64,000 nt of DNA from Carettochelys insculpta (Eukaryota > Chordata > Testudines > Carettochelyidae). The number at the start of each line of letters is the position of its first letter. The first letter of the stretch is position 1. Below are positions 47,411-58,050 of the stretch, piece by piece. Location of the stretch: NCBI RefSeq assembly GCF_033958435.1, contig NC_134150.1, forward strand, positions 36,203,501 to 36,267,500, read 5' to 3'. The notes below the pieces were generated by a model that made no database searches, was not told where the DNA came from, and saw only the letters and a program-made list of their open reading frames with translations. Made by a program: the position numbers and the translations under genes.

Positions 47411-48513
47411 AATATCTTTCCTGCCGTTGGAGCCCTAAACGCAAGACTGGCAGCACTGAACAGCAGACACATCCTTTCATAGGGTTGGGTTGGGGGCTAC
47501 CCACGTGATGTAGCTGAGTGTGGGAAAGATACAGACTGTGTGGTGCCTGCGTGGGAGGGAAGCGGGGTTTGCAAACAAATGTCAACCTCTGAGAAGAAGT
47601 TTCTTGGTATGTTATTGCAAGGATGACCCTCAGCACAGTCTTGTTGACACATGGTGTGATGAGTCAGGGTCAGGGGCTGGCACCAGGCAGTGCAGAAAAA
47701 AATAGGGACCTTGGAAATGTCATATTCTGAGTGAAAGCGTCTAAAAAGAGACCATGTCCAGTGAGGTTTCTCCCAAATGCAATATGGGGTGAAGGTTCTC
47801 AGAAAGCTTCACCAATATTGTGAGTGAACTGGGCCAAGATCTAGATGAAACCCTTGAGCTTGAAACCATTTGATTGGTTTGAATTCCACTTTTTTAAGGG
47901 AATTTGAAACACACACTGAACCAAGGACACTTCATGAGAACTGGGTCCGAACAATAATAAAAAAGGTCACCTTAAGTAGCTAAATTTTGTGCCAGCTTTA
48001 ATAATGAATTATGGTATTTACCTTCACTTCTTTAGCTTAAACCCTCTCTTGGTGGGAAGAGAGAGGCTGAGGTTACTTACCTTTGTAGCTGCAACCTTAA
48101 TTACATTTCTGCTGAGAATAACTTACATACGGATTATAAGAAAACCTGCTATCTTTTGCCAAGTGAATTTTTCACATTTCCTTTCATGACAAAATTCATC
48201 ATCTTGTAATCTTCTAAACCTGAATACTATTCAGTTCTCATAAAGGTTGCATTTTAAATCAGTTGCTTTTGTTCAATCAGCAGAAGTTTAGTTTTCATTA
48301 GAAATATATTTCTTAGAACTGAATAAGTAGTGGGCAGGTTTTCCAAGACTGTTCAGCTGAATTGAAAAAGAATTTCAGACTATTGTTTTTTTTTTTTAAA
48401 GTTTGTACATTTTGGGTCGTTGGGCTTTTCTAATATGAACAGAATATTTTAAGCTTCTGAGCTCAAGCATTCATTGAGATCTGTGTCAGTGTAGTTGTGA
48501 TGAAAAAATTCTC
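47411..48513. other. mostly unique sequence
   Basis: No gene recognised. 47500-47700 might still belong to the preceding element. Confidence 0.4.
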
Positions 48514-48990
48514 TTAGGCTATGTCTAGCGATCTTTTGAAAGGCAATCTTCCTGAAGGTATCTTCCAGAAGATTGCCATTCAAAAGAGCGCGATTCTAAA
48601 CACCAAAAGCGGATGGACTTTCGATCTGCTCTTTCGAAAGGCCAATCTGTTCTTTCGAAAGAGAGCATCCACACAGCCCCAGCCTCTCTTTTGAAAGAAC
48701 GGATCAAGAAATGCCATGGATGGGGTCACATGGCTGCCAAGCCCTTCTAGGGGTTTGGCCAGCCCCCCCACTTAAATGGCTCCTTCCCAACACCCTCAGC
48801 CTGCACATGCTGAGGGCTGCCAGGGTGACCACAGCATAGCAGACCCTGTGCAGGGACTGGACTCATAGTGGGGACAGCCATGAGTCCCTAGCAGCTCCCC
48901 AACAGGAAATACCTAGAGACTGTGGTGCACCTAGTGCTCACAGTGCTCATTGCCACCCTGCAGCTCCTCCGACCGGCCACCCCCACAGCC

Positions 48991-50163
48991 ATGGTTCTGC
49001 AGGCTGCCTCCATGAGCAATGTTCACACCCCCACACCAGGGCAATTCTGCATCTGTGGAGCTATCCCACCAGCTGCTTGCTATTGGGCAGTGAGATGATG
49101 ACCACTGGCACAGAACTTTTGCATGACCAAGCAGACATTTCTGGAGCTGTGCTACTGGCTGGCCCCTGCCCTCCAGCACCAGGACACCCAGATGTGACCC
49201 ACTCTCCCCCGGAGAAGCAGGTTGCCATCATGATCCAGTATCTGGCCACCCCAGACAGCCACCCATCTGTGAGGCACCTGTTCAGGATAGGCAAGGCAAC
49301 CATCAGAGCCATCCTCATGGAGGTGAGGCATGCTTGGCCCAGACACCCACCACAAGGAGTGGGGGAGGTGGCTTCTGGGCAAGGGCTGCCCTTGGGGACC
49401 AGGGACAGAGGGCTCTTGAGGGGCCAGGGGAAGGGGAATGGGGGGAGGAGGTATGGAGGTGGGGGCCAGGGGTGAGGGCACCTGGAGCACCCCACCATGC
49501 ACTCACAAGCACATACACCCTCCATCCCATGTAGATTGTGAGGGCTATCAACACCATCCTCCTGCGGAGAGTCATTCATGTTGGGGACCTTAACACTGTT
49601 GTCACAGGATTTGCTGCGCTGGGATTCCCCAACTGTTTTGGTGCACTGGATGGGACTCACATCACAATCTGCACTGCAGAACACAGTGCAGGCTTTTCTA
49701 TTAACAGGAAGGGGCAACACTCTGGGGTTCTCTAGGCCCTCATGGACACAAAAGGTTATTTCATGGATGCGTGCGTGGGCCAGTCGGGCCAGGGCCGTAA
49801 TGCCCGGGTCTTCCAGAACTTATGGCTTAGATGGAAGATGGAGGAGGGGACCTACATCCCCCATGGGAGCTTCCAGTCGGGGACGTCACCATGACCCTTT
49901 GCATGGTGGCCAACACTGCCTACCCCTTGCACCTCTGGCTCATGTGGCCCTACACTGGCCAGACAGACCTGAGACAGGATTTTTTTAGTACCCACCTCAA
50001 CCAGGCCCACAGACCCATGGAGTGTGCATTCAGGTACCTGAAAAGCTGCTTTAAGTGGCTCCTGCCATCGTTGGAGGTTGGCCTCCACAATGTGCCTGCT
50101 GTTGTGGGGGCATGCTACACCCTCTGCAGTATCATAGAGAGAAAGCACAAGCTGTTCATATAG
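48991..50163 (+). pseudogene. PIF/Harbinger (HARBI1-like) transposase, disrupted
   Basis: The family product is a nuclease that cuts the element's terminal repeats and usually acts in the nucleus with a Myb-like partner. From the N side, MTKQTFLELCYWLAPALQHQ (about 49114-49173) and then KQVAIMIQYLATPDSHPSVR with LFRIGKATIRAILME (49216-49322) resemble the family helix-turn-helix region. After a GT-AG intron comes FAALGFPNCFGALDGTH, with the first catalytic Asp at 49649-49651, then Asn at 49799-49801 exactly 50 codons later where Asp is expected, and finally MECAFRYLKSCFKW with Glu at 50020-50022. Lesions: TGA at 49195-49197, a frameshift just after it, TAG at 49733-49735, and a frameshift near 49870. 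The start codon is uncertain. Confidence 0.88.
49323..49534 (+). other. intron of the transposase pseudogene
   Basis: The interval starts GTGAGG after ...ATCCTCATGGAG and ends CCCATGTAG before ATTGTGAGGGCT. Removing its 212 bp joins AILME to IVRAINTILLRRV in phase, as in related transposases. The interval is G-rich and has no open frame of its own that fits the family. Confidence 0.7.
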
Positions 50164-50382
50164 GGGTGGGCTGCCAAGGCCAGCCCCAGCTATGAGCAGC
50201 CAGCCTATGCCCCATGTTGCCAGACCCACTGGGACAGGGTTCGGATAAGGGAGGCCTTCTGAGAAGTCTTTGCTTGGGGGACCCATTTACCCTCCCTCAG
50301 GTGCCCCCCACCACACCCTCCCTCCTGCACATCCATACCTCACTGCTCCCCCACCATTCACAAGGGACATGGGGTGGTGAAA

Positions 50383-50388
50383 AATAAA
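50383..50388 (+). terminator. AATAAA poly(A) signal of the transposase gene
   Basis: AATAAA lies about 220 bp downstream of the transposase stop codon (50161-50163), before the region occupied by the opposing gene, which is an appropriate place for 3'-end formation. Confidence 0.5.
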
Positions 50389-50390
50389 CT

Positions 50391-51740
50391 CTAACTGAAT
50401 ATAAGAACTGTGTGGCTACACCAAACTGTACAAGAAACTATATGTGGGGGGAATGTGGGGTCCTGGGGTGGATATGAGGGAACTGCAACCTGGATGAGGG
50501 TCCTGGGGTGTGGTGTGGGAGGCATTGTCTGGAGAGGGATCCTGAGGCAGGGGTGGAGGGCCTTACTCAACTGTGGGGATAGGGGGCTATGAGCTGTTCT
50601 GGCTGCATGAGCCCCTACTGCCCTGGATCTGGGGTCCTCATTGAGGCTGGGAAGGGGACAGGAATACAGGTAGGTAGGGGAGTGGGAGGGATGCAGCAGC
50701 CTCAGGGTTGGTGGGGGCCAAGAGGGCGCAGGTGTTTGGGGGGCTGGCTCAGCATGTTCAGCTCTGGGCACATGCCAGTAGCAATGTTTCAGCATGGCAG
50801 CTTGGGGAAGGTTGGGCAGGAGCAGGGTGGAGGGGGGCAGCTGCTGGAGGGGCCTCGGTGGCGGGGTCTGAGAGGGACCTGGGAGCCTGTGGGAGGGGCC
50901 TTGGGAGGCTGAGGCTGCTGGTCAGTCATGACCCAGGTGAGGATACAAAGTGCTACCGCCTCCCCACCCCAGGCCTCCTGCCACCAGGACATGTTGGCAT
51001 GCTCCAGTACCAGCCACTTCTGCAGAATTGTGTTCTAGTCCCCCCAGGCAGCCATGTGGCCAGCAGCCTCCTCACTGCAGTGGTGGCATGGTCTTCCAAC
51101 ACAGACACTGGAGATGGGGGTGTCCCAGCCCCCTCTGCAGCTGCTGCAGGTATCCTCTGCCCCTGGATGGGCTCACTGGGCCCTTGGATGGCAGAACTGT
51201 AGGGACAGAAGGGGAGAGGAGCAATTCATCAGTTCTTCAGACTAGCGCCAAGGACCATGCCCCGCCTCACATGGGAAGCCGCCCCCCCAGCCCCACTGTC
51301 CACTAGCCTGGCAGCTCTGGGGGTTTCAGGGTGCTGAGGGGTCCCTGCATGTGTGGGGCATGCACTGGGCACAGTCCACCCCCTCCAGGCCTGCAGCTGG
51401 TGGTGCTGTCCATGGGAGTGGGTACTAAGTTCCATGCGCAATCATCTCCACGGCCATCTGTGGTGCATCCAGACTGGGGCCAGCAGCCTTGTGGCCAGTC
51501 TGCTGCCAGCTATGGCAAAGCTGGGTGCCCCCTCCCCACACCCTGGTGTGTGCGAAGCACCTGGTACCTACTTGAGGGTTCCTCAAGGAACTTGGTGGAG
51601 AAGCTGGTGGATGGTGCCAGGGTCAATGGCCTGGATATGAGAATGATGACAGCATCCTGTCTGTGTTCCCGTTGTCATCAGAGGTCAGCTCTGGCTCCGG
51701 AGGGGGAGGGGGGGTGATCCAGTCCATGGGTCCCAGCAGG
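50391..51740 (-). other. Harbinger interior downstream of the Myb-like pseudogene
   Basis: GC-rich, proline-coding minus-strand sequence with open stretches at 50992-50789 and 50795-50391. The family partner protein commonly has a low-complexity proline-rich tail followed by a helical segment, and the minus-strand stretch around 51000-50900 (NMSWWQEAWGGEAVALCIL) could be a remnant of the latter. I cannot confirm homology. Plus-strand ORFs in 50589-51717 look like shadows. Confidence 0.4.
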
Positions 51741-52033
51741 TCACCTGCTCAGCTGGAACTTGGGCTCAGGCCCCACGGTATCCAGCACCATTACTGGGAG
51801 GCCTGCTTCTTTAGCCTCAAGGAGGTGGTCAAGCTCCTCATAGTGAGGGCAGCTGGTGGACGCTGCCCACCAAGTGGCTGGCCATGTCTCTGGCCCTTGT
51901 GTAGGCCTGCTGCATTTCTCTGATTTTGATCTGATGTGGTCTGGGGTGCAGAGGGGTGCCCCTGGTCAGTCAGGCTGGCAGACAGCCAGACAAATGCTGT
52001 GGGATTCTGGTGCTGGCCGGTCATCTGTAACAA
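51741..52033 (-). pseudogene. Harbinger SANT/Myb-like (trihelix-type) DNA-binding protein, disrupted
   Basis: Read 52033 to 51741 in three frames, the minus strand gives AFVWLSASLTDQGHP (frame 1), then IKIREMQQAYTRARDMASHL (51930 downward), then CPHYEELDHLLEAKEAG (about 51853 downward), ending in a stop at 51741-51743. This order of a VxxxLxxxGH turn, a KIxExxQAYxxAR helix and a C-x-HYEELDxLL end is what I expect for the Myb/SANT-like partner encoded by Harbinger elements, which helps bring the transposase to DNA and the nucleus. Frameshifts near 51930 and 51850 inactivate it. The N-terminal helix is not clearly visible. Confidence 0.65.
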
Positions 52034-52607
52034 GACCTCTTTGTCCCCATAGAGCCCAAGGAGGTCCTACACCATCAACTTTGATCAGGACAAGGCCTGC
52101 TTCTTCATGCCCTGAGTGGGCTCATGTAATCCTTCTACCAGCTAGCTGGGGGTCTCTTGTGGGATGTGGGGCTCTTGGCTGCTGGCTATAGGGGTGTCTG
52201 TGTGGATCAGGTTGCTGAAGAAAGGGCAAGAGGTTGTGTTGCTGCTCCCTGCCACAGGGTTTCTGGGTCCTCTCAGCTTTAAACATGGCCAGATGCAGGG
52301 AACATAGAGCTCTGCTTGCACTGGCCAGGGTGTCTCCATGTTCCAGCTGACTGGCACCATGGATGGCTGCTCTTTCAAAAAAGTGGCCTATGGAGCAGCT
52401 ACACACATTTTCTTTCCTGAAATGGGAGTGGGAAAGTGCTTTCAAAATCAGCTCCACAGTCATTCAAAATTAATTTTCAACTAAAGTGTTTTGTGCATAG
52501 ATGTTTTGTGGGATATTTCGAAAGGCCCCTTCTTCTGAAAAATATTTTGAAAGGAATTGCTAGCATAGACACATTCTTAGTGTAGATGGAGGGTACGCAA
52601 TCAATAA

Positions 52608-53027
52608 GAGTGTGTCTACAAAGCAAAGTTATTTTGGAATAACAGCTGCTATTCTTAAATAACTTTGCGAATATCTACACAATGACTATTTCAAAATAAT
52701 TTTGAAGTAGTGGACATCTTATTTCAAATATGATAAACCTCATTCTATGAGGAATAGCACCTATTCTGAAATAGATATTTCAGAGGAGGGACTGTGTAGG
52801 CAGGGAAGAGGGGCTATTTTGAAACAAACTATTCTGAAATAAAGATGCTGTGTAGACAGAGTATTTCAGATTAGGCTCTATTATGTGTGGACACACTATT
52901 TCAGACTATGTTTCGCTTATTGTGGTTCTTCCCTGTAGTGTGGACATATTATTCAGGAATATCTTACTTTGGAATAGTAACTCTGGAATAAGTTATTCTG
53001 GAATAACTCCATAGTATAGACATACCC
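52608..53027. mobile_element. MITE with TTTTGAAATAA-type interior
   Basis: A 420-bp element with left end GAGTGTGTCTACAAAGCAAA and right end finishing ATAGTATAGACATACCC. It is flanked by TAA (52605-52607) and TAT (53028-53030). The interior has ATTTTGAAATA and ATTCTGAAATA motifs and belongs with 29136-29509. Confidence 0.8.
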
Positions 53028-53030
53028 TAT

Positions 53031-53416
53031 GGCTGCGTTTACACTAGTGAGTTCTTTTGGAAAGTCAGGCTCTTTTTGGAAAGACCGCTTGGCATGTCCA
53101 CACTCAAAATGCACTCTTTCAATTTGAAATTGCAGGAATGCTACTCTTCTTCCAGAATCCCTCTTCCATTCCCAGATCAGGGCTCCACAAACCCTTTTTT
53201 CAGAAGAGCAGTCATCACGACACCAGATTTTTCGATCCCCCTCTGGCCCTTTCTCTCAAAAGAGCAGGGGCTGTGTGGACCCTCTCTGTCAAATAAGTGG
53301 ATTGATCTTTCAATCTGCTTTTTTGTGTATGGACGTGCTTTTTTGAAAGGAGATCTTCCAGAAGAGTTATTCTGGAAGATCATCTTTCAAAAGATTGCTG
53401 TAGTGTAGACACAGCC
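53031..53416 (-). mobile_element. Harbinger-derived MITE, antisense
   Basis: A 386-bp element with ends GGCTGCGTTTACACTAGTGA and GCTGTAGTGTAGACACAGCC, flanked by TAT (53028-53030) and TAA (53417-53419). The reverse complement of its right end runs AGCAATCTTTTGAAAGATGA, then CTTCCAGAATAAC, parallel to the left end of 48517-52576 (GCGATCTTTTGAAAGGCAAT, CTTCCAGAAG). It also shares a TCCACACAGCCCC block. It is therefore a deletion derivative of the Harbinger type. Confidence 0.85.
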
Positions 53417-53429
53417 TAAGAGTGCTTTT

Positions 53430-53775
53430 GCCAGCACAGTAAAATGTGCGATTTCGAATCGCACTTAACTCGCAAATTAAGCACAACTCAGAATCCAGCT
53501 CCCCCAGGCCCTGGCTCAACCACCCCCTGGGCCCACGCAGCCTGCTTCAACCTCCTGTCTGCCGGCCCCGGTTCAGCCCCCCTCCACCCTACATCGCCAC
53601 CTGCGTGTGGCTCTGGCTCCCCACCCCCATGCATGGCTCTGGCTCACCACTCCTGCCCCAGTTGAAACCCCCACCCCCCACTAGGGAAAAAAGCCAGCGC
53701 CCATTACTTGGAATTGAGTAATGTGAGGGTGCATGGGAACGCAACCCTCGCATAATTTGAGGGATTACTGTATAG
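53430..53775. repeat. C-rich low-complexity repeat
   Basis: A palindromic CGATTTCGAATCGCA motif (about 53449-53463) is followed by a C-rich tract with repeated 'ggctctggctc' units and ends 'gcaaccctcgcataatttg', wording that I associate with a dispersed sauropsid repeat. The ORFs at 53444-53721 come from composition. Confidence 0.45.
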
Positions 53776-55755
53776 CCAGCACTAATTCCCTGAGGTAAAT
53801 AAACTTTACCAGCAAAAACACTTTATGTTAATTTAACTGTGGCTAGCTAGGTCTTTTGCCACATGGATATGTCATCCAAAATAAAAACAAACAAATAAAC
53901 AACTAAAACAAAAATCCTGCCCCTGGTCAAATGTACTAGTGTGGATCTAACCTGAGAGTGAATTTTGAATTGTATGCTTGCTCGTGGCATTTGAAATGCA
54001 TCCTAGGTTGCTGAACTGCATCTAGTCAGGAGCAGAACCAAAGCTCCATGTAACTGATGTAGTCAATATGGAAATTTCAATATTCACAAACAAATTTCAC
54101 TTATTCAAATACGGAGAAACATTGACAGAAATTCATGAATAATTTACTCACAAATTTAGCAATCTGCTTGTGAAGAGAAAAATACTTGGCAAAACCCAAA
54201 AAATGTTTCATTCCAAGTCACTTTCTTAGCTCTGATGTTTACTAAGAAGTATATTTTTGTCTCTTTTAGTTAAATGCTAAGTGTAGAGAAAGTTATTGAG
54301 TTGCCAAGTGTTGCCTAAGCATTATAAAAACAACCATGCGATTCTGGAATACACGTTATCTTATGTTGGTCTAGGAAAGGTTCAGTCATGCAGCAACTTC
54401 AATTAAAAATGTGTAACTTAAATGAGAAATATTACATATAATGGTGAGTGGTACGTGATTTAATCAAACATGATGCATTGCCAGAGCTTTAAGATTTAGA
54501 TAGTAGGTAACATCAGAAAAGAGAAATTCTCAATTTCCTACTGTGCCTTTGAGAAATGTGATATCCTTTTCAATAAGCTAGGGGAAAACTACACAGCATC
54601 ACCGCTATTCCACTTCATACAGATATCAGGTCAGCAACAGTAATCGTGATAAATTGTACATCTGGGCTACATGATATTACATTATTTCAAAGACAAAAAC
54701 AAAATAGTATTACCTACTGGAATGCTGGAGCTTTTTTAACAAAGCTCTGTTTGTTTTTTATACTCTGCATACTTCTTTCTTCCCATTAATCATTAAAGGG
54801 GACTGATTCTGATGTCACATACTAATTAAACCCACATTGAATCTTACGGGAGTGAGTCCTGATTTACACAGACACAATTGTGATCAGGCTCAGAGATGAT
54901 TGAAAGGCATTATAAAGAAAGACATGCTTTCAAGGAATGAAAAAAAAAAATGTCATAACTAAGAAGACACCAGCATTTGCCGGAACTGCAGCTGCAGCAG
55001 AGGAGTGCCACATGGAGGGAGTGGTTTGCCAATAATTGTTTTTCCATGGGATGTCTTGAAACAACTTTTCAACAATCAAAACTGAAAAAAAAAAAAACCC
55101 CAGACTTTCTGTTTACAGAAAGCTTTTTCCTTTGTCTGCCTGACTGACAAATTCCACACTGGCCCAAAGTAGTTGTGTGTTAGAGAAGGTATTTCAAACT
55201 AACAATAGACTACCAGTAAATTAACAATAAAAACAAGAACAACAAATCTAAGCATTTTGTTTTTATTCTTAGCTTATTTCATACTGTTTAACATGTTGGC
55301 AGCCTAATTTTCAAATATAGAAGTGAAGATAAGATGTCCTGATTCTAGATTTGGATGCTCACATTGGCAATTGTGTACTTGAGATGGCTTTTTATGACTA
55401 AGCGCCAATTGGAGTATGATGTTATACCCCATATTCTTCAAAGAAGTATGGTTATGGTATGAATATCGCATAACTACATAACTACTCTTTGATTACCTTT
55501 CTATTTGTAAACTTCTACTCCTCTACATGCAAGTCCACAACCGTTGAGCCTGTGCAAGCTCAAGATGTCATCGTTGGCCACAATGGATTACCTACTACTA
55601 CAATATATTTAATATAAGATAGGCCATCAGCCTTCATTGGGCCATTGGGTAAAAACAACAAGACTGTGAAAATTCTAAACCTTGTATTGGACGTCTAGCA
55701 ATTTTCCATTAATGAGGGGTAGGGGCAAGACAGTGAAACAAAATATTCCTATGTG
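53776..55755. other. about 2 kb of unique AT-rich sequence
   Basis: No gene or repeat recognised apart from the 39-bp direct repeat copy at 55487-55525. Confidence 0.45.
55487..55525 (+). repeat. 39-bp direct repeat, copy 1
   Basis: CTTTGATTACCTTTCTATTT and the following 19 bases recur at 58012-58050 with one change (G versus T at base 21). Flanks differ. Confidence 0.7.
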
Positions 55756-55900
55756 GACTTAATTAGAGCAATTTTGTGTCATCTGCAAATTTTGCTGCCT
55801 AACTGATCGCCCCCTTTTTCCAGTTCATTTATGAATATGTTGAATGGAATTGGTATCAGTACATACCACTGTTTACATCTCTGTTCTGAGAATGGATTTA
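55756..55900 (-). mobile_element. antisense CR1 LINE scrap
   Basis: 'gtgtcatctgcaaattttgc' and 'catttatgaatatgttgaatg' are the same antisense CR1 landmarks as at 43463-43530. Confidence 0.65.
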
Positions 55901-55919
55901 GGTATATCCTTATTTAAGG

Positions 55920-56752
55920 CTGGAGGAAAAGGTAAATAGGACTCTTCTCCACTGCCTGCCTGTTTGCCTAAGAAGAAAGATTGCTTCAGACACCTAAAGG
56001 GAAGGCAAAGGGGGAGTCCACACTGATACTGTCATTAGTTGAGGTTTTGGAACAAGTTGATAAACTAAACGGTAAAAAGTCACCAGGACCAGATGGCATT
56101 CACTCAAGATTTCTGAAGGAACTCAAATGTAAAATTGCAGAATTACTGACTGTGGTTTTTACCCTGTCCTTTAAGTCAGCTTCTGTACCAAATGACTGGA
56201 GGATAGCTCATATGATACCAATTTCTTAAAAACAGCTCCAGAGATGATTATGGCAGCTACAGTCCAATAAGTCTAACTTCAGTAGCAGGCAAACTAGTTG
56301 AAACTATAAGAAAGAAAAGAATTGTTACACATTGATTAAAGAGTCAACATGGTTTTTGTAAAAGGAAAACATGCCTCACCAATCTACTAGAATTCTTTGA
56401 GGGGATCAACAACAATGTGACAAAGGAGAACCAGTGGCTACATTGTATTTAGTTTATTCTTAGTCTATTTATCTTAATTTATGCCTTAGTTTATTCTGGA
56501 AAAACCTACTAATTAAATCCAGTTGTTTTAACTGGCCTGACTGCCATAAGTGATTCTGGCAAATTCCTGCTGGTTCTGGATTACTCGGGGAAAAGGTTCC
56601 TCACCCAAAGGCTCATATGTAAAGAGAACTGTCATGGGATAAGGGAGAAGTTCCTCTAATGTACTGGTAATTGGATAAAAGAGATGAAACAAAGAGAATG
56701 GCTAAATGGTCACTTCTCAGAATGGAGAGAGATGATACAAAATTCCTATAGG
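55920..56752 (+). mobile_element. CR1 LINE reverse-transcriptase fragment
   Basis: The ORF 55981-56229 contains VDKLNGKKSPGPDGIHSRFL followed by KELKCKIAELLTVVFTLSFK and PNDWRIAHMIPIS, the first motifs of the CR1 reverse transcriptase. After a frameshift the next pieces read YSPISLTSVAGKLVE-like and HGFCKRKTCLTNLLEFFEGI (to about 56410). A further CR1-like piece with IKEMKQREWLNGHFSEWRE lies at 56665-56735. The YADD active site is absent, and both ends are truncated. Confidence 0.85.
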
Positions 56753-58011
56753 TAAGTTCACAGCAGAGTGCAAAGAGCTTCAGAAGATCTCACATGTTGG
56801 TCTGCTTTCCATGCTGACATCATATCCCCAGTCCCGTGGACCACATCAGTTGGGAGAAGAGGTGGGTGGGGGCAGAGCAAGAACAGGGAAGAATTGGGGT
56901 GACGGCATGGCCTGGGATAGAGAGGTGTTTGGAGGGTGTCATGTAGCCAGTGGGCCCCCATGTACTTCCTCACCAGTCCCCTCTGGACAAAACCTATTAG
57001 GACTTCAGTGGAGCTACAGCGATTTACACCAGCTGAGGGTATGGCTTCTAAGTACATTTTCCTTTTGTGTGATAGTTTTTCCTGGCCTTCAAAGGTGAAT
57101 AATCCAGCCAGAGTCACATACAGGGCACCATCAGTTAAATTAATAAACCTATACCAGGGATACCTTGTAGTCCTTTTTTGTTTGTTTGTTTAATCTCCAG
57201 ATATGTAAAAAATATTTGTAATAATGAGGATAAAGGAACAGACGTCTCTGCACTGCTGAGCAGCATTTTTGCTCTGTTAAAATAATAATAAGAGACAGTC
57301 TCATCTAAAAGGTCTGCACTGCTTATTCTAATATTGCCTCTATATTGCTGTACAGGAAATCGAGTAATGAACACTGGCCAGTGTGCTGACATGCTGCATT
57401 AATTTTAGACACACGTAGGAATTGTCCATGAGGTACTAATTCAAAACCATACTTTCTTAGGAGAATTATGTGGCAACCTTGTTGGACAGATGCTGTGCCA
57501 TTTGAAAACTGAGTTTATGTTTAGTTTATGTCAGTTGATTCAAATTCTAGTCTGCCATTAAAGACTTCCAGGGAGTAATTGGATCTCATTGTGAGATGTG
57601 TAAGACAGTGTACTGTGAGCCAGACCTATTTGACTGGAATCTGCAATAGAGCTGTAGCGTGAAAACCACGTTGATTTCCAGATCTGTGTCACAGTTATCA
57701 TACACTCAGTCCCACCTGCTATGTCTTGCTTTTAAATGTATCATATAATAATTCTGTTTTTCTTGGCAGTCATAAGAAAGTGTGCAGCATTTCTATATTG
57801 TCATCTCACTAGAACTCCTGTCAGCTTTTGAGCTTATTTCATCTGTGGATGGTTAAACTGCAGTTCTGTGCTGTAGGATACACTGGAAAGTTACAGCCTA
57901 CCAAATCACTCAACAAAGTTTTAATTATCTGTAGGCATCATTGCAACCTTAACTTTCCAATCAGCAAGAGCAAGGGAGTTTACAGTTTCTTCCACAGAGC
58001 CTGGCAAAGCA
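56753..58011. other. unique sequence
   Basis: No gene recognised. A (TGTT)n tract is at about 57177-57191. ORFs at 56758-57193 overlap on both strands without a domain. Confidence 0.45.
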
Positions 58012-58050
58012 CTTTGATTACCTTTCTATTTTTAAACTTCTACTCCTCTA
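58012..58050 (+). repeat. 39-bp direct repeat, copy 2
   Basis: Second copy of 55487-55525, same orientation, about 2.5 kb downstream. Confidence 0.7.

Larger units (their letters stand above)
48517..52576 (+). mobile_element. PIF/Harbinger DNA transposon, decayed but end-to-end
   Basis: A 4060-bp element flanked by TTA on both sides (48514-48516 and 52577-52579). The left end GGCTATGTCTA pairs with right end TAGACACATTC (8 of 11 positions), and similar subterminal sequence with TCTTTTGAAAGG on the left and CTTTCAAAATATTTTTC (reverse complement) on the right follows. The element carries a transposase pseudogene on the plus strand (48991-50163) and a SANT/Myb-like pseudogene convergently on the minus strand (51741-52033), the two-gene layout known for Harbinger elements. 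It is GC-rich relative to its surroundings. Both genes have stops or frameshifts, so it is not autonomous now. Confidence 0.88.

Noticed and set aside
49061..49720. 219-codon minus-strand ORF, the longest in the window
   Set aside because: It is antisense to the Harbinger transposase exons and their intron. The plus strand carries the recognisable motifs.
50589..51923. Several plus-strand ORFs of 100-164 codons
   Set aside because: They are antisense to the Harbinger partner-gene region and have skewed G-rich composition without domains.
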